Source: Granulicella sp. S190
Lineage (GTDB): Bacteria; Acidobacteriota; Terriglobia; Terriglobales; Acidobacteriaceae
Direction: 5' to 3'
DNA length: 64,000 nucleotides
NCBI RefSeq assembly: GCF_009766095.1
Contig: NZ_LMUD01000009.1
Location: forward strand, 482,176-546,175
Positions 27,415 through 36,885 of the stretch are shown here, piece by piece; within the stretch, counting starts at the first letter, position 1, and the number at the start of each line of letters is the position of its first letter. The notes beneath the pieces were generated by a model that was not told the DNA's origin, did no database searches, and saw only the letters and a list, made by a program, of their open reading frames with translations. The position numbers and the translations under genes are program-made.

Positions 27415-30210
27415 ATGGCTGTGAAGAAGAGAGCTAAGTCGAAGTCTTCAACGTCGGCGGCAGATGCAGTCGACGAGCAGCTTGGTCTCTACCAGTCGAT
27501 GCGGGATTTCGAAATTACCGGAGAGCCGAGCGGTTCGGCGAAGAAGAGATTCTTTAACGATCAACCACTTCCTTTTGTGATCCAGAAGCATGCAGCAACG
27601 CGGCTTCATTACGATTTCAGACTTGGGTGGAATGGGGTGTTGAAGAGCTGGGCAGTGGCGAAGGGGCCGAGCTACTTTACTGGAGACAAGCGGCTCGCGG
27701 TGCAGGTGGAGGATCATCCGATCGACTATGGCGGCTTCGAAGGAATTATCCCTAAAGGTCAATATGGCGGCGGTACTGTGATGGTGTGGGATCAGGGGAC
27801 GTGGGAGCCGCAAGCGGGGCACACTGATGTGGATATGTGGCTAAGAACAGGCTCGCTGAAGTTCGTCCTGCATGGCACCAAGATGAAGGGCAAGTGGGCT
27901 CTGATTCGGATGGGTGGCAAGGCTGCGAATGAGAGTAAGCCGAACTGGCTGCTGATCAAGGAGCACGATGACTTTGAGCGGACGAAGGACGATGCAGCTG
28001 TAACGGATGAAGAGCCGAATAGCGTGGTTACGGGACGCAGTCTCGATGAAATTGCTCGTAATGAAGATCATGTATGGAATTCCAAGGAGACCGCGAAAGG
28101 GAACGCGTGGTATCGCAAAGACGCGGGAGCGGCGAGAGAGAACAAAGTAGTTGCGGAAAAAGTTTCGATCGATAAAACCACTAGAGCTCGCAAGACGAAG
28201 GGCGTAACGAACCGTTTGACGGTGCCAATAGATGTGCCCATGGAGAGCCTTCCTGAATTTATTAAGCCGGAGTTGGCGTTGCAGGCGACGGCGCCGCCGA
28301 GTGGTGCCGGATGGTTGCATGAGCTGAAGCTTGATGGTTATCGGATTCAAGCTCGCAAAGATGGAGAGAAGGTTCAGCTGCTGACAAGGACCGGGCTTGA
28401 TTGGACACACCGAATGAAGACGATTGCGGCACTCGTTGACGCGCTACCAGTTGAAAGGGCAATTCTTGATGGCGAGGTTGTTGTGCTGGCTGAGAACGGG
28501 ACGACGAGCTTTGCCGATTTGCAGGCGGCGTTTCAAGAGGGCGTGAAGAAACCACTCAGCTATTTTGTCTTCGATCTGCTGCACCTCAACGGTCATAACC
28601 TGCGTGGGCTTCCGCTCGTTGAGAGAAAGAGTCTGCTCGCGACCCTTCTTGAGGGTGGCGGCGAGTTTCTACACCTGAGCGAGCATCTTGAGTCGGACGG
28701 CGTGGCGATCTTTGAAAAGGCGTGTGACCTGCACGCGGAGGGAATTGTCTCCAAACGCGCTGCCAGCAGGTATTCGAGTGGAAGAGGCGGGAGCTGGCTA
28801 AAGGTGAAGTGCATCCATGAGCAGGAGTTTGTTATAGGTGGGTTTACTCTGCCATCGAATGGAACCCATGGAGTGGGGGCGTTGCTGCTGGGGTACTACG
28901 ACGGTGAGAAACTGATCTATGCGGGGCGCACCGGAACTGGTTTTACGCAGAAGACCCATCGTGTTCTTCGGAACCAGCTTGAAGAGCTGCGGCAAAAGGA
29001 GATCCCGTTTGAGAGGCCACCCGCGGAGGCGCGAAGGGGGGCGATCTGGGTGAAACCGGATTTGGTAGCGCAAGTCAACTTTGCAACCTGGACTGCGGAT
29101 GACCTGGTTCGACAGGCCTCCTTCAAAGGATTGCGGGAGGATAAACCTGCCCGCGAGGTTCGGAGAGAAGAGCTGACCGTTACAGTGCGGGCGCGTGAAG
29201 CCAAGAGTGCTTCACACTCCGCATCTGCAGCCCTTGCGGCGAAGACTACTGCCTCGAAAGCAGCCGTTAAACAAGCGAAGATCGTGAAGGCTGCAAAAAA
29301 AACAGTTTCGGACCATGCTCCGGCGCGGCTGACGCATCCTGGAAAAATTCTCGACACGGAGACGCAGCTTACGAAGCAGCAACTGGCCGATTATTACTGG
29401 GCGGTTGCATCGCAGATGTTGCCACACATTGAGGGTCGTCCCCTGTCTTTGGTACGCTGCCCAGAAGGAAGCGAGAAGCCATGCTTCTACCAAAAGCATG
29501 TGAATCACCTGCTACCGCCGGGGATCACCTCAGTCGATGTACCAGACAAGAAAACGGGAAAGATGGAACCGTACATTACACTTTCAACGGCCGAGGCGCT
29601 CGCTGGTTTGGCCCAGATAGGAGTTCTTGAAGTGCATCCGTGGGGATCGCGCAATGACGACCTCGAGCATCCGGACCGGATCATCATCGATCTTGATCCG
29701 GATGCCCCTATCTCGTGGCCGCGACTCGCAGAGAGTGCAGCAGAGGTCCGCAAGGCGTTCAAGGCTCTTGGACTGGAGAGTTTTTTGAAGAGTACAGGAG
29801 GGAAGGGACTGCACGTAGTCGTGCCATTTGTGCCGGAGTACGACTGGTCGGTGATCAAACAGTTTGCCCATGAGGTGGTATTGAAGATGGAAAAAATTCA
29901 GCCTGAGCTGTATCTGACAAAGATGAGCAAGGCGGCGCGAAAGGGGCGGATATTTCTCGATTATTTAAGGAATGAGAGGGGCGCGACGGCGGTGGCCGCC
30001 TTCTCTCCACGAGCCCGCACAGGTGCAGCGGTTTCGCTTCCGCTCGATTGGATCGATCTGAAGTTGACGGAGCGGCCGATGGCTCATGTTGCGGATTTTG
30101 AATATTGGAAGAGCAGGCTTACTCGCGATCCGTGGAAACAGCTTTTGAAATCGCGACAACGGATTACGCCGACGATTCTGGAAACCTTCAAGATAACGGC
30201 TTCAAAGTAG
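27415..30210 (+). CDS. ligD: Multifunctional ATP-dependent DNA ligase D
   Basis: 931 aa with three domains in the order phosphoesterase, ligase, polymerase. The 3'-phosphoesterase (~40-200) has FVIQKHAATRLHYDFRLGWN. The ligase (~285-590) has its active-site Lys305 in ELKLDGYRIQ, plus DGEVVVL and SKRAASRYSSGRGGSWLKVK. An Ala/Lys-rich linker (~600-640) leads to the primase-polymerase (~650-925), with Asp759/Asp761 in DLDPDAPISW and the STGGKGLHVVVPF motif. Together with Ku it ends-processes and joins double-strand breaks. The gap from ku is 6 nt. ATG start shows weak ribosome site. Confidence 0.96.
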   Translation: MAVKKRAKSKSSTSAADAVDEQLGLYQSMRDFEITGEPSGSAKKRFFNDQPLPFVIQKHAATRLHYDFRLGWNGVLKSWAVAKGPSYFTGDKRLAVQVEDHPIDYGGFEGIIPKGQYGGGTVMVWDQGTWEPQAGHTDVDMWLRTGSLKFVLHGTKMKGKWALIRMGGKAANESKPNWLLIKEHDDFERTKDDAAVTDEEPNSVVTGRSLDEIARNEDHVWNSKETAKGNAWYRKDAGAARENKVVAEKVSIDKTTRARKTKGVTNRLTVPIDVPMESLPEFIKPELALQATAPPSGAGWLHELKLDGYRIQARKDGEKVQLLTRTGLDWTHRMKTIAALVDALPVERAILDGEVVVLAENGTTSFADLQAAFQEGVKKPLSYFVFDLLHLNGHNLRGLPLVERKSLLATLLEGGGEFLHLSEHLESDGVAIFEKACDLHAEGIVSKRAASRYSSGRGGSWLKVKCIHEQEFVIGGFTLPSNGTHGVGALLLGYYDGEKLIYAGRTGTGFTQKTHRVLRNQLEELRQKEIPFERPPAEARRGAIWVKPDLVAQVNFATWTADDLVRQASFKGLREDKPAREVRREELTVTVRAREAKSASHSASAALAAKTTASKAAVKQAKIVKAAKKTVSDHAPARLTHPGKILDTETQLTKQQLADYYWAVASQMLPHIEGRPLSLVRCPEGSEKPCFYQKHVNHLLPPGITSVDVPDKKTGKMEPYITLSTAEALAGLAQIGVLEVHPWGSRNDDLEHPDRIIIDLDPDAPISWPRLAESAAEVRKAFKALGLESFLKSTGGKGLHVVVPFVPEYDWSVIKQFAHEVVLKMEKIQPELYLTKMSKAARKGRIFLDYLRNERGATAVAAFSPRARTGAAVSLPLDWIDLKLTERPMAHVADFEYWKSRLTRDPWKQLLKSRQRITPTILETFKITASK

Positions 30211-30332
30211 AAAAGGATGTCCAATAACGGACAGTTTGTTTCAATTACGGACGTGATGCTTTTTTGGGGCCATCTAACTCGCTGAAAACAGGTAGATAAA
30301 GTTGGCCTTGTGCTTGCAATACATAGGCTGCA

Positions 30333-31592
30333 ATGGACATCTCTAGGCCGGATATAAAAAAGAATAAGATACGTCGGCAGTGGATTGCAGCTGGTGGCTC
30401 CCTCGTAGTGCTTGCAGGGATTGCATTTTTTGTGACTCGACTAAAGCCAGCTGCGCCCGAAGTGGATCGGGCGACTGTATGGACTGACGTGGTAAAGCGC
30501 GGCCCCTTGCTGCGCCAGGTACGAGGTCCGGGGTCTCTTGTCCCTCGAGAAGACAAGATTCGACTTATCCCATCTGAGACTGAGGCTACAGTTGTGCGGA
30601 TTCGCGTGCTGCCCGGTGCGAAGGTTGAACCGGACACGATTTTGATGGACCTTGTCGATCCTCAGCTGCAGCAGGAGTTACTGGATGCGCAGCTGCAGAT
30701 GAAAGGGGCACAGGCGGACTACATCAATACGCGTGCCAAGGTGCAGAGTGATCTGATGGATCAAAAAGCCGCGGCCGCTACTGTGGGTGCGGATCATAAC
30801 CAGGCTCAGTTACAGGCGCAGACAGATAAGTCCCTGTTTGATCTGGGTGTGATCAGTGGGCTGACCTATAGCGCTTCGAAGGGGAAGGCCGATGAGCTGA
30901 CGACACGCAACGATCTGGAGAAGCAGCGACTGACTCTGAACGAGAAGACGATCGAGACGCAGCTCGCCGTACAGCAGACTAAGGTGGATCAGGCAAAAGC
31001 TCTCCTGGGGTTGAAGCAAAGGCAGCTGGATGCGCTGAGTGTGAAGGCTGGGATCAGCGGAGTGTTGGCTGAGCTGCAGCATCAGGTAGGCGAACACGTT
31101 GCACCTGGAACTACGTTGGCAAAGGTCGTCCAGTTGGATCAGCTCAAGGCAAGCCTGAAGATTGCCGAGACGCAGGCACGGGATATTCAGATCGGACAGC
31201 CCGCCGAAGTTGATACTCATAACGGCGTGATCAACGGTAAGGTAATGCGCATTGACCCGGCGGTATTGAACGGAACGGTGACAGTTGACGTAGAGCTTGC
31301 AGGCGCCTTGCCGCAGGGGGCGCGACCGGACTTGAGTGTTGATGGAACGATCGATCTAGATCGAATGACAGATGTGTTGTATGTCGGCAGGCCAGCGTTC
31401 GGAAACGAGAACAGTACGATCAGTCTCTTCAAGGTCGCTCCTGAGGGGAAGACTGCGGTAAGAGTTCCGGTGAAGGTAGGACGCGCCTCAGTAAACAGCA
31501 TTCAGGTGCTGGAAGGGCTTCAAGAAGGAGATACGGTGATTCTCTCGGACATGAGTCGGTGGGATAATACGGATCGAATTCGGTTGAACTAG
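30333..31592 (+). CDS. HlyD/MacA-type periplasmic adaptor protein
   Basis: 419 aa membrane-fusion protein. One N-terminal membrane anchor (~16-34, WIAAGGSLVVLAGIAFFVT) is followed by a lipoyl/barrel half-motif (VRIRVLPGAKVEPDTILMDL), a long coiled-coil hairpin (~110-230, rich in Gln/Ala/Lys with LQQELLDAQLQMKGAQA) and the second half (LKASLKIAETQARDIQIGQP). The C-terminal beta-barrel follows. It would bridge an inner-membrane ABC exporter and a TolC-type channel. It begins the seven-gene operon 30333-38299. No clear ribosome site precedes its ATG. Confidence 0.88.
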   Translation: MDISRPDIKKNKIRRQWIAAGGSLVVLAGIAFFVTRLKPAAPEVDRATVWTDVVKRGPLLRQVRGPGSLVPREDKIRLIPSETEATVVRIRVLPGAKVEPDTILMDLVDPQLQQELLDAQLQMKGAQADYINTRAKVQSDLMDQKAAAATVGADHNQAQLQAQTDKSLFDLGVISGLTYSASKGKADELTTRNDLEKQRLTLNEKTIETQLAVQQTKVDQAKALLGLKQRQLDALSVKAGISGVLAELQHQVGEHVAPGTTLAKVVQLDQLKASLKIAETQARDIQIGQPAEVDTHNGVINGKVMRIDPAVLNGTVTVDVELAGALPQGARPDLSVDGTIDLDRMTDVLYVGRPAFGNENSTISLFKVAPEGKTAVRVPVKVGRASVNSIQVLEGLQEGDTVILSDMSRWDNTDRIRLN

Positions 31593-31630
31593 ATACGGCC
31601 AGACGATAGTCAGACAAAGGAGAGCGAGAG

Positions 31631-32353
31631 ATGGCAACAACGGAGACGATGATTCAGATCGAGGATTTGAAAAAGATCTTTTACACGGATGAGATTGAGA
31701 CTCATGCTTTATCCGGTGTGCATTTGAACATCAACCGGGGAGAGTATGTTGCAATGTCAGGCCCGTCAGGGTGTGGGAAGTCCACGCTGTTGTCGATTAT
31801 TGGTTTACTGGATACACCGACGGGCGGCCGGTACACGTTGAACGGTAAAGAGGTCGCGAATCTGAACTTCGCGGATCGCTCCAGAATTCGAAATCAGGAG
31901 ATTGGGTTTATCTTTCAGAGCTTCAATCTGATCGGAGACCTGACGGTTGCGGAAAATGTGGAGCTGCCCCTGACCTATCGTGCGGGGATGCCAGCAACAG
32001 AGCGTAAGAAGCGAGTGCAGGAGTCCTTGGAGCGGGTCAATATGGCGCACAGGATGCGGCATTATCCAGCGCAGCTCTCAGGTGGGCAGCAGCAAAGGGT
32101 TGCAGTGGCACGGGCTCTGGCAGGTTCGCCTTCGATCCTGTTAGCCGATGAGCCGACCGGAAATCTTGACTCGAAGAATGGCGAGGCCGTGATGAAGTTG
32201 CTGCAGGAGTTGCACGCTGAGGGTGCGACGATTTGCATGGTGACGCACGATCCAAGATTTGCAGCGCACGCGGAGCGCCAAGTGCACTTGTTCGACGGGA
32301 AGGTTGTAGCGGAGGGCGAGCTGAATCGGTTGTTAGCGGAGGTAGAGGGATGA
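31631..32353 (+). CDS. ABC transporter ATPase (MacB/LolD type), first copy
   Basis: 240 aa. Walker A is GPSGCGKST, the signature LSGGQQQRVAVARAL, Walker B ILLADEPTGN and the switch His is in MVTHD. The IGFIFQSFNLIGDLTVAENV Q-loop region is typical of MacB/LolD/FtsE-type ATPases. It belongs with an FtsX-like permease. GGAGAGCGAGAG precedes the ATG. The TGA overlaps the following small gene's ATG (32350-32353), as expected for coupling to a permease gene, but the next gene is only a remnant. Confidence 0.92.
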   Translation: MATTETMIQIEDLKKIFYTDEIETHALSGVHLNINRGEYVAMSGPSGCGKSTLLSIIGLLDTPTGGRYTLNGKEVANLNFADRSRIRNQEIGFIFQSFNLIGDLTVAENVELPLTYRAGMPATERKKRVQESLERVNMAHRMRHYPAQLSGGQQQRVAVARALAGSPSILLADEPTGNLDSKNGEAVMKLLQELHAEGATICMVTHDPRFAAHAERQVHLFDGKVVAEGELNRLLAEVEG

Positions 32354-32772
32354 TGACGCTGCTTGAGGACGTGAGATTGCTCTTGCGTCATTGGTGCGAC
32401 GCGCTCGGATCTAGCACCGCGGGGAACGTTGTACCCGTAGTTGTACTGGGCATCTTGTTGAATGCGTTAGCCCTCAGTACGGTTGAGAGCATATGGACGA
32501 CAAAAGAGCGGCCTGCCAGCCGTAAGACGGCGCTCCGCAGTGCAGCTCGGGCTGAATTGAAGGTCATGCGAAACGTAGTGTCTTCGGCGGTTAGGACGGT
32601 CAGCAGAGGTCAGCGCGGATGGTGTGTAGCGAGCACCTGGGTCGACGGCCTTTCTTCGGGATTGCGAAGTGCGGGCACCGCGGTAGAGCAGATAAAAGGG
32701 CTCAATGAGTTTTGGGTCTCGAAAAGCATGGGGCTGTCAGCTCTGATAGGAACCGAGAGATTGAGCAGATGA
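32350..32772 (+). pseudogene. Short product, likely remnant of an FtsX/MacB-type permease
   Basis: The frame starts at an ATG overlapping the ATPase stop (ATGA) and has 140 codons. The first ~45 residues (MMTLLEDVRLLLRHWCDALG, then VVPVVVLGILLNALALSTVE) resemble the start of MacB/FtsX-like ABC permeases (LxDxRxxLRxL..., TLALGIGANTAIFSLV). The rest (RKTALRSAARAELKVMRNVV, WCVASTWVDGLSSGLRSAG) resembles no permease. One membrane segment only, against four in a functional permease (usually 400 aa or more). No other frame in 32480-32820 restores similarity. I infer internal deletion or decay. A novel small membrane protein coupled to the ATPase is the alternative. Confidence 0.55.
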
Positions 32773-32844
32773 AATGGGGGATGCAAGTGTGCGGTACTGC
32801 GGCTAAAGATGAACAGAAAGATGCATTTGAAGACGGAGCGGAGA

Positions 32845-33552
32845 ATGATTGAGTTAAAGAACCTGGAACGGAGCTACAAGACGGGTCACACTGAGACGTG
32901 GGTGCTACGGCGCATTCATCTCAATATTCGTGAAGGCGAATTTGTAACCGTCATGGGTCCTTCTGGAGCAGGCAAGTCTTCGCTTTTAAATGTGTTGGCT
33001 ATGCTGGATGATCAGTGGAAGGGTGAGTTTTATTTTGCCGGTGAGGCAGTCCATTCGATGAATCGCAAGCAGAGGGCGGAGTTGGCTCGGCGACGAGTCG
33101 GAATGGTGTTTCAGAGCTATCACTTACTGGACGATCTCACGGTGGCGGAAAATATTGATCTCCCCTTGTCCTATAAAGATATTCCCAGGCCGGAGCGGCA
33201 GGCTTTAGTTGCGGATACGCTGGATCGGTTCAATATTGTTGGGAAGAAAGATCTGTTTCCCAATCAGCTATCGGGAGGACAACAGCAACTGGTAGGAATT
33301 GCCCGGGCCGTCATCCATAGGCCCGATCTGCTGCTTGCTGATGAGCCGACGGGAAACCTGCATTCGGAGCAGGCAAAAGAGATTATGCAACTGTTTCGCA
33401 AGTTAAATGAAGAGGGCACTACAGTGGTTCAAGTGACACACTCCGAGCAAAATGCGGAGTACGGAACGCGAACAATTGAACTGCGAGATGGGTGGTTTGC
33501 CCGTGACACGGCGGCCTTGGCGACGAGTGAAAGCGCGGGGGTGCGGGCATGA
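32845..33552 (+). CDS. ABC transporter ATPase (MacB/LolD type), second copy
   Basis: 235 aa. Walker A is GPSGAGKSS, signature LSGGQQQLVGIARAV (unusual Leu after QQQ instead of Arg), Walker B LLLADEPTGN and VTHSEQN in the switch region, where the usual His-Asp is His-Ser. It keeps the VGMVFQSYHLLDDLTVAENI Q-loop, like the first ATPase. GGAG six nt before the ATG at 32845 decides the start over the upstream in-frame ATGs at 32809 and 32821. The stop overlaps the TolC-type gene's ATG (33549-33552). Two ATPases in one operon suggest formerly two permeases. Confidence 0.9.
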   Translation: MIELKNLERSYKTGHTETWVLRRIHLNIREGEFVTVMGPSGAGKSSLLNVLAMLDDQWKGEFYFAGEAVHSMNRKQRAELARRRVGMVFQSYHLLDDLTVAENIDLPLSYKDIPRPERQALVADTLDRFNIVGKKDLFPNQLSGGQQQLVGIARAVIHRPDLLLADEPTGNLHSEQAKEIMQLFRKLNEEGTTVVQVTHSEQNAEYGTRTIELRDGWFARDTAALATSESAGVRA

Positions 33553-35462
33553 GGAGGAGTCTTTCTCTGCTTCGCAGCTTCGGCATGATGATATTGCTGG
33601 AGTTACCCTTAGTTGCTCAGGTGCAACAAGCTGTCGGGATTCAAGGTGTACCCGCGTCTCCACAGGCCGCATTGCGTCTCGATATACCGCACTCAGATAA
33701 TCCCTTGAACACCTACCGGGCCTCGCTGGTGCCTCGTCCGAATCTGGCGAACTCGTCGCGGATCGATTCCTTGGTAAAGGATGGCATTCTCGAATTAAGT
33801 TTGAAGGATGCGATTTCACTGGCTCTTGAGAATAACCTCGATATTGCGATCGCTCGCTACAACATTCCGATCGCAGCGGCTGATGTTTTACGCACGCAGG
33901 CCGGCGGATCGTTTCGCGGAGTCAATACGGGTGTCGTGCAAAATACACCCGGGGGCGGCGTAGGAGGTTTCGGTTCGGGGTCAAGTGGGGCTGGCGCGGG
34001 AGGAACGTCAGGTGGTGCAGGAGGTGCGGGATCTGGAGCGTCTGGGCTCGTCTCATCCACGCTTGGTACGGGAACGAACGTCTCCTCGTATGATCCTGCG
34101 ATATCGGGAACCTTCAGCATTGAACATTATGCGGAGCCGCTATCGAATACGATTGTCTATGGAGTGCCGACGTTGCAACAAAATACGACGACTGGAAATA
34201 TAGGCTATTCGCAGGCATTTCCGACTGGAACCAGTATTTCGGCAGTTTTCGATAATAATCGCGGAACGACGAACAGCCCGGAAAGTTTTTTAAACCCTAC
34301 TCTAAACACCTACTACCACTTTGCATTTCAACAGCAACTATTAGCCGGTTTCGGCCTTGGACCTAACCTGAGATTCTTGCGGATCGCCAAGAATAATCAG
34401 CGCATTTCTGACGTAGCTTTCAAGCTGCAGGTTGTGACGACTGTGACGCAGATTGCGAATATGTACTGGGATCTGGTAGCCGCCTACGAAGATGAGGGCG
34501 TCAAGAATAGGTCTCTTGAGTTTGCCCGCCAAGCACTCGAAAGCGGACGCAAACAGCTTGCACTTCAGGCGATTCCTGCAATGGACGTTATGAAAGACGA
34601 GGCAGAGGAAGCAAGCCGCGAACAAGATCTGACGATTGCAAAGACGACACTACAGTTTCAAGAGCTATTGATAAAAAATGCGCTTACCAAGAACCTCGAC
34701 GATCCCATCCTTGAGGCGATGCCGGTACGACCGGTGGATCAAAGCACGATGACGGATGTTAGCTCACAAGGCCCTACGGAGGACATGGCCGCGCGAGCTT
34801 TGAAGGACAGGCTAGAGCTGGGTGAGTCGGACATTGATCTTGAAAACCGTCGCCTAAGTCGGGATGCAGCCCGCAATGCTCTTTTACCGACAGTTGCTTT
34901 GACGGCGTATTACGGCGGTTCGGGATTGGCCGGATTACAGAATCCCGCGTCGGGCACAATCTCGACCTCTCCTCTTGACTATGGAGGAGCGCTTAGAACT
35001 GCGTTCAACAATAGCGCTCCCGATTATTATGTTGGTTTGACCGTGAACGTGCCGCTGCGAAATAGGGTAGCGAAGTCCGATCAGTACCGCGCAGAGCTTG
35101 AGACGAGGCAGTCGGAGCTTAGGTTGCAGCAGTTGAAGAAGCAGATTCGTATTGAAGTACGAAACGCCCAATATGCGCTCGAACAAAGTGAGGCGCGGGT
35201 GCTTTCAGCTCGTAAAGGTCGCGATCTGGCGCAGAAGACGTTTGATATAACAGCTAAAGAGCAGGAGTTAGGGGCGGGATCAAACTACCAGACGCTCACT
35301 GCGCGCCGTGATCTAGCGGCCGCGGAATCCACTCTGGTTGCCGCTATGACTGCATATCAAAAGGCTAAGATCGAGGTAGATCGCGCAGTCGGGTCAACGC
35401 TGGAGGCAAATGATATTTCGATAGAATCAGCGAAGCTGGGTATTGTCCCGAGCGGGCAGTAG
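33549..35462 (+). CDS. TolC-family outer-membrane channel
   Basis: 637 aa, larger than E. coli TolC (~470 mature). A signal-like N-terminus is followed by a segment with ELSLKDAISLALENNLDIAIARYN, the TolC/OEP start, and later helical repeats (YWDLVAAYEDEGVKNRSLEF, RLELGESDIDLENRRLSRDA, VAKSDQYRAELETRQSELRL). Residues ~134-169 form a Gly/Ser/Ala-rich low-complexity run (GGGVGGFGSGSSGAGAGG...), which is unusual for this family. It would form the trans-envelope exit duct with the HlyD adaptor. It is coupled to the second ATPase by ATGA. Confidence 0.9.
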   Translation: MRRSLSLLRSFGMMILLELPLVAQVQQAVGIQGVPASPQAALRLDIPHSDNPLNTYRASLVPRPNLANSSRIDSLVKDGILELSLKDAISLALENNLDIAIARYNIPIAAADVLRTQAGGSFRGVNTGVVQNTPGGGVGGFGSGSSGAGAGGTSGGAGGAGSGASGLVSSTLGTGTNVSSYDPAISGTFSIEHYAEPLSNTIVYGVPTLQQNTTTGNIGYSQAFPTGTSISAVFDNNRGTTNSPESFLNPTLNTYYHFAFQQQLLAGFGLGPNLRFLRIAKNNQRISDVAFKLQVVTTVTQIANMYWDLVAAYEDEGVKNRSLEFARQALESGRKQLALQAIPAMDVMKDEAEEASREQDLTIAKTTLQFQELLIKNALTKNLDDPILEAMPVRPVDQSTMTDVSSQGPTEDMAARALKDRLELGESDIDLENRRLSRDAARNALLPTVALTAYYGGSGLAGLQNPASGTISTSPLDYGGALRTAFNNSAPDYYVGLTVNVPLRNRVAKSDQYRAELETRQSELRLQQLKKQIRIEVRNAQYALEQSEARVLSARKGRDLAQKTFDITAKEQELGAGSNYQTLTARRDLAAAESTLVAAMTAYQKAKIEVDRAVGSTLEANDISIESAKLGIVPSGQ

Positions 35463-35481
35463 TGCGCAGAAGCAGGTCATA

Positions 35482-36885
35482 ATGTTGGCGGAGCAGATTG
35501 GTAAGGACGCGTTGGGTATAGAAGAGAGAGAGTTGTCATACAAACTCCTGATCGCCGATGACCAGCCACATATTCTAGAGGCGCTACGCCTGCTGTTGAA
35601 GCCGGAGGGCTACCGGTTGGAGATGGTGCGGACTCCTGCGCTGGCGCTTGATGCACTTGCGCATGAGAGCTTCGATGGCGTACTCATTGATCTGAACTAT
35701 ACCCGAGATACGACCTCGGGACAGGAAGGGTTGGATCTTGTGGCTCGGGTTAGAGAGATTGACGCGCAGCTGCCGGTCGTGGTGATGACGGCGTGGGGAA
35801 ATATCGATCTTGCAGTGGAGGCAATGCGCCGTGGTGCTGGAGACTTCATCCAGAAGCCTTGGGAGAACGCGCGGCTGCTAAGTGTTCTTCGGACACAGAT
35901 GGAGCTGTATCGAAGCCAGAATAAGATGCGATGGTTGGAAGCCGAAAATCGCATCTTGCGGGCTTCGGGTACTCCGGATTTTATTGCTTCGGCGTCGTCT
36001 ATGCGTCCAGTGCTGGAGATGATGGCGCGAGTAGGTCCGTCAGATGCTAACGTCTTGATTACAGGTGAACACGGTACGGGCAAGGAGGTTGTGGCGCAGA
36101 CGCTGCATCGTTTATCGACGCGTGCGGAGCGAATATTGGTGGCGGTGAATACTGGAGCTTTGCCGGAGGGGACTTTCGAGAGCGAGCTGTTCGGGCATGT
36201 CAAAGGAGCTTTTACCGATGCTCGTGCGGACCGTATTGGCCGCTTCGAACTAGCGAGTGGAGGGACGCTTTTTCTGGATGAGATCGCGAATATTCCAGTG
36301 CGACAGCAAGCGAAATTGCTACGTGTCCTGGAAACCGGAGAACTGGAGCGCGTGGGGTCTTCAAAGACACAGAAGGTAGATGTGCGAATGCTCTCGGCGA
36401 CCAATGCCGATCTGCGTGCGGAGTGTGCGGCCGGACGATTCCGAGAGGATCTGCTTTTTCGGCTCAACACTGTAGAGATCAGCCTCCCCCCATTGCGGGA
36501 ACGACGTGAGGATATTCCCGCGCTGGCGGCCCACTTTATAGCGCGCTACGCTACCCGTTATCGCAGGCCCATTCAAGGACTGGAGTCGGCTGCGCTTCAA
36601 ATGATGTTGCAATATGGTTGGCCGGGCAATGTACGCGAACTTGACCATACTACAGAACGAGCTGTCCTTATGGCGCGGGGAGAACGGATTGAGGCGGCAG
36701 ATCTAGGTTTGAATACACATCGGGGTGCTGTGCAGAGCATGGACGATATGAGCCTGGAGGCTGTGGAGGCTATTCTGATTCGTAAGGCGCTTGCTCGTGC
36801 AGGTGGTAATGTGAGCCACGCTGCGGATGCTCTTGGGTTGAGCAGAGGAGCGCTCTACCGTCGCATCGAAAAATATGGTCTCTGA
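35482..36885 (+). CDS. Sigma54-dependent response regulator (NtrC type)
   Basis: 467 aa. The receiver domain (~20-140) begins YKLLIADDQPHILEALRLLL and has the phospho-acceptor Asp in GVLIDLNY and MTAWG. The AAA+ domain (~155-385) has Walker A GEHGTGKE, the sigma54-contact loop GAFTDA (Asp where GAFTGA is usual) and GGTLFLDEIANIP. The Fis-type helix-turn-helix at the C-terminus is RAGGNVSHAADALGLSRGAL. ATG 35482 is preferred over a TTG at 35443 inside the TolC-type gene. The gene overlaps the histidine kinase by 11 nt and regulates the export operon by inference. Confidence 0.92.
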   Translation: MLAEQIGKDALGIEERELSYKLLIADDQPHILEALRLLLKPEGYRLEMVRTPALALDALAHESFDGVLIDLNYTRDTTSGQEGLDLVARVREIDAQLPVVVMTAWGNIDLAVEAMRRGAGDFIQKPWENARLLSVLRTQMELYRSQNKMRWLEAENRILRASGTPDFIASASSMRPVLEMMARVGPSDANVLITGEHGTGKEVVAQTLHRLSTRAERILVAVNTGALPEGTFESELFGHVKGAFTDARADRIGRFELASGGTLFLDEIANIPVRQQAKLLRVLETGELERVGSSKTQKVDVRMLSATNADLRAECAAGRFREDLLFRLNTVEISLPPLRERREDIPALAAHFIARYATRYRRPIQGLESAALQMMLQYGWPGNVRELDHTTERAVLMARGERIEAADLGLNTHRGAVQSMDDMSLEAVEAILIRKALARAGGNVSHAADALGLSRGALYRRIEKYGL

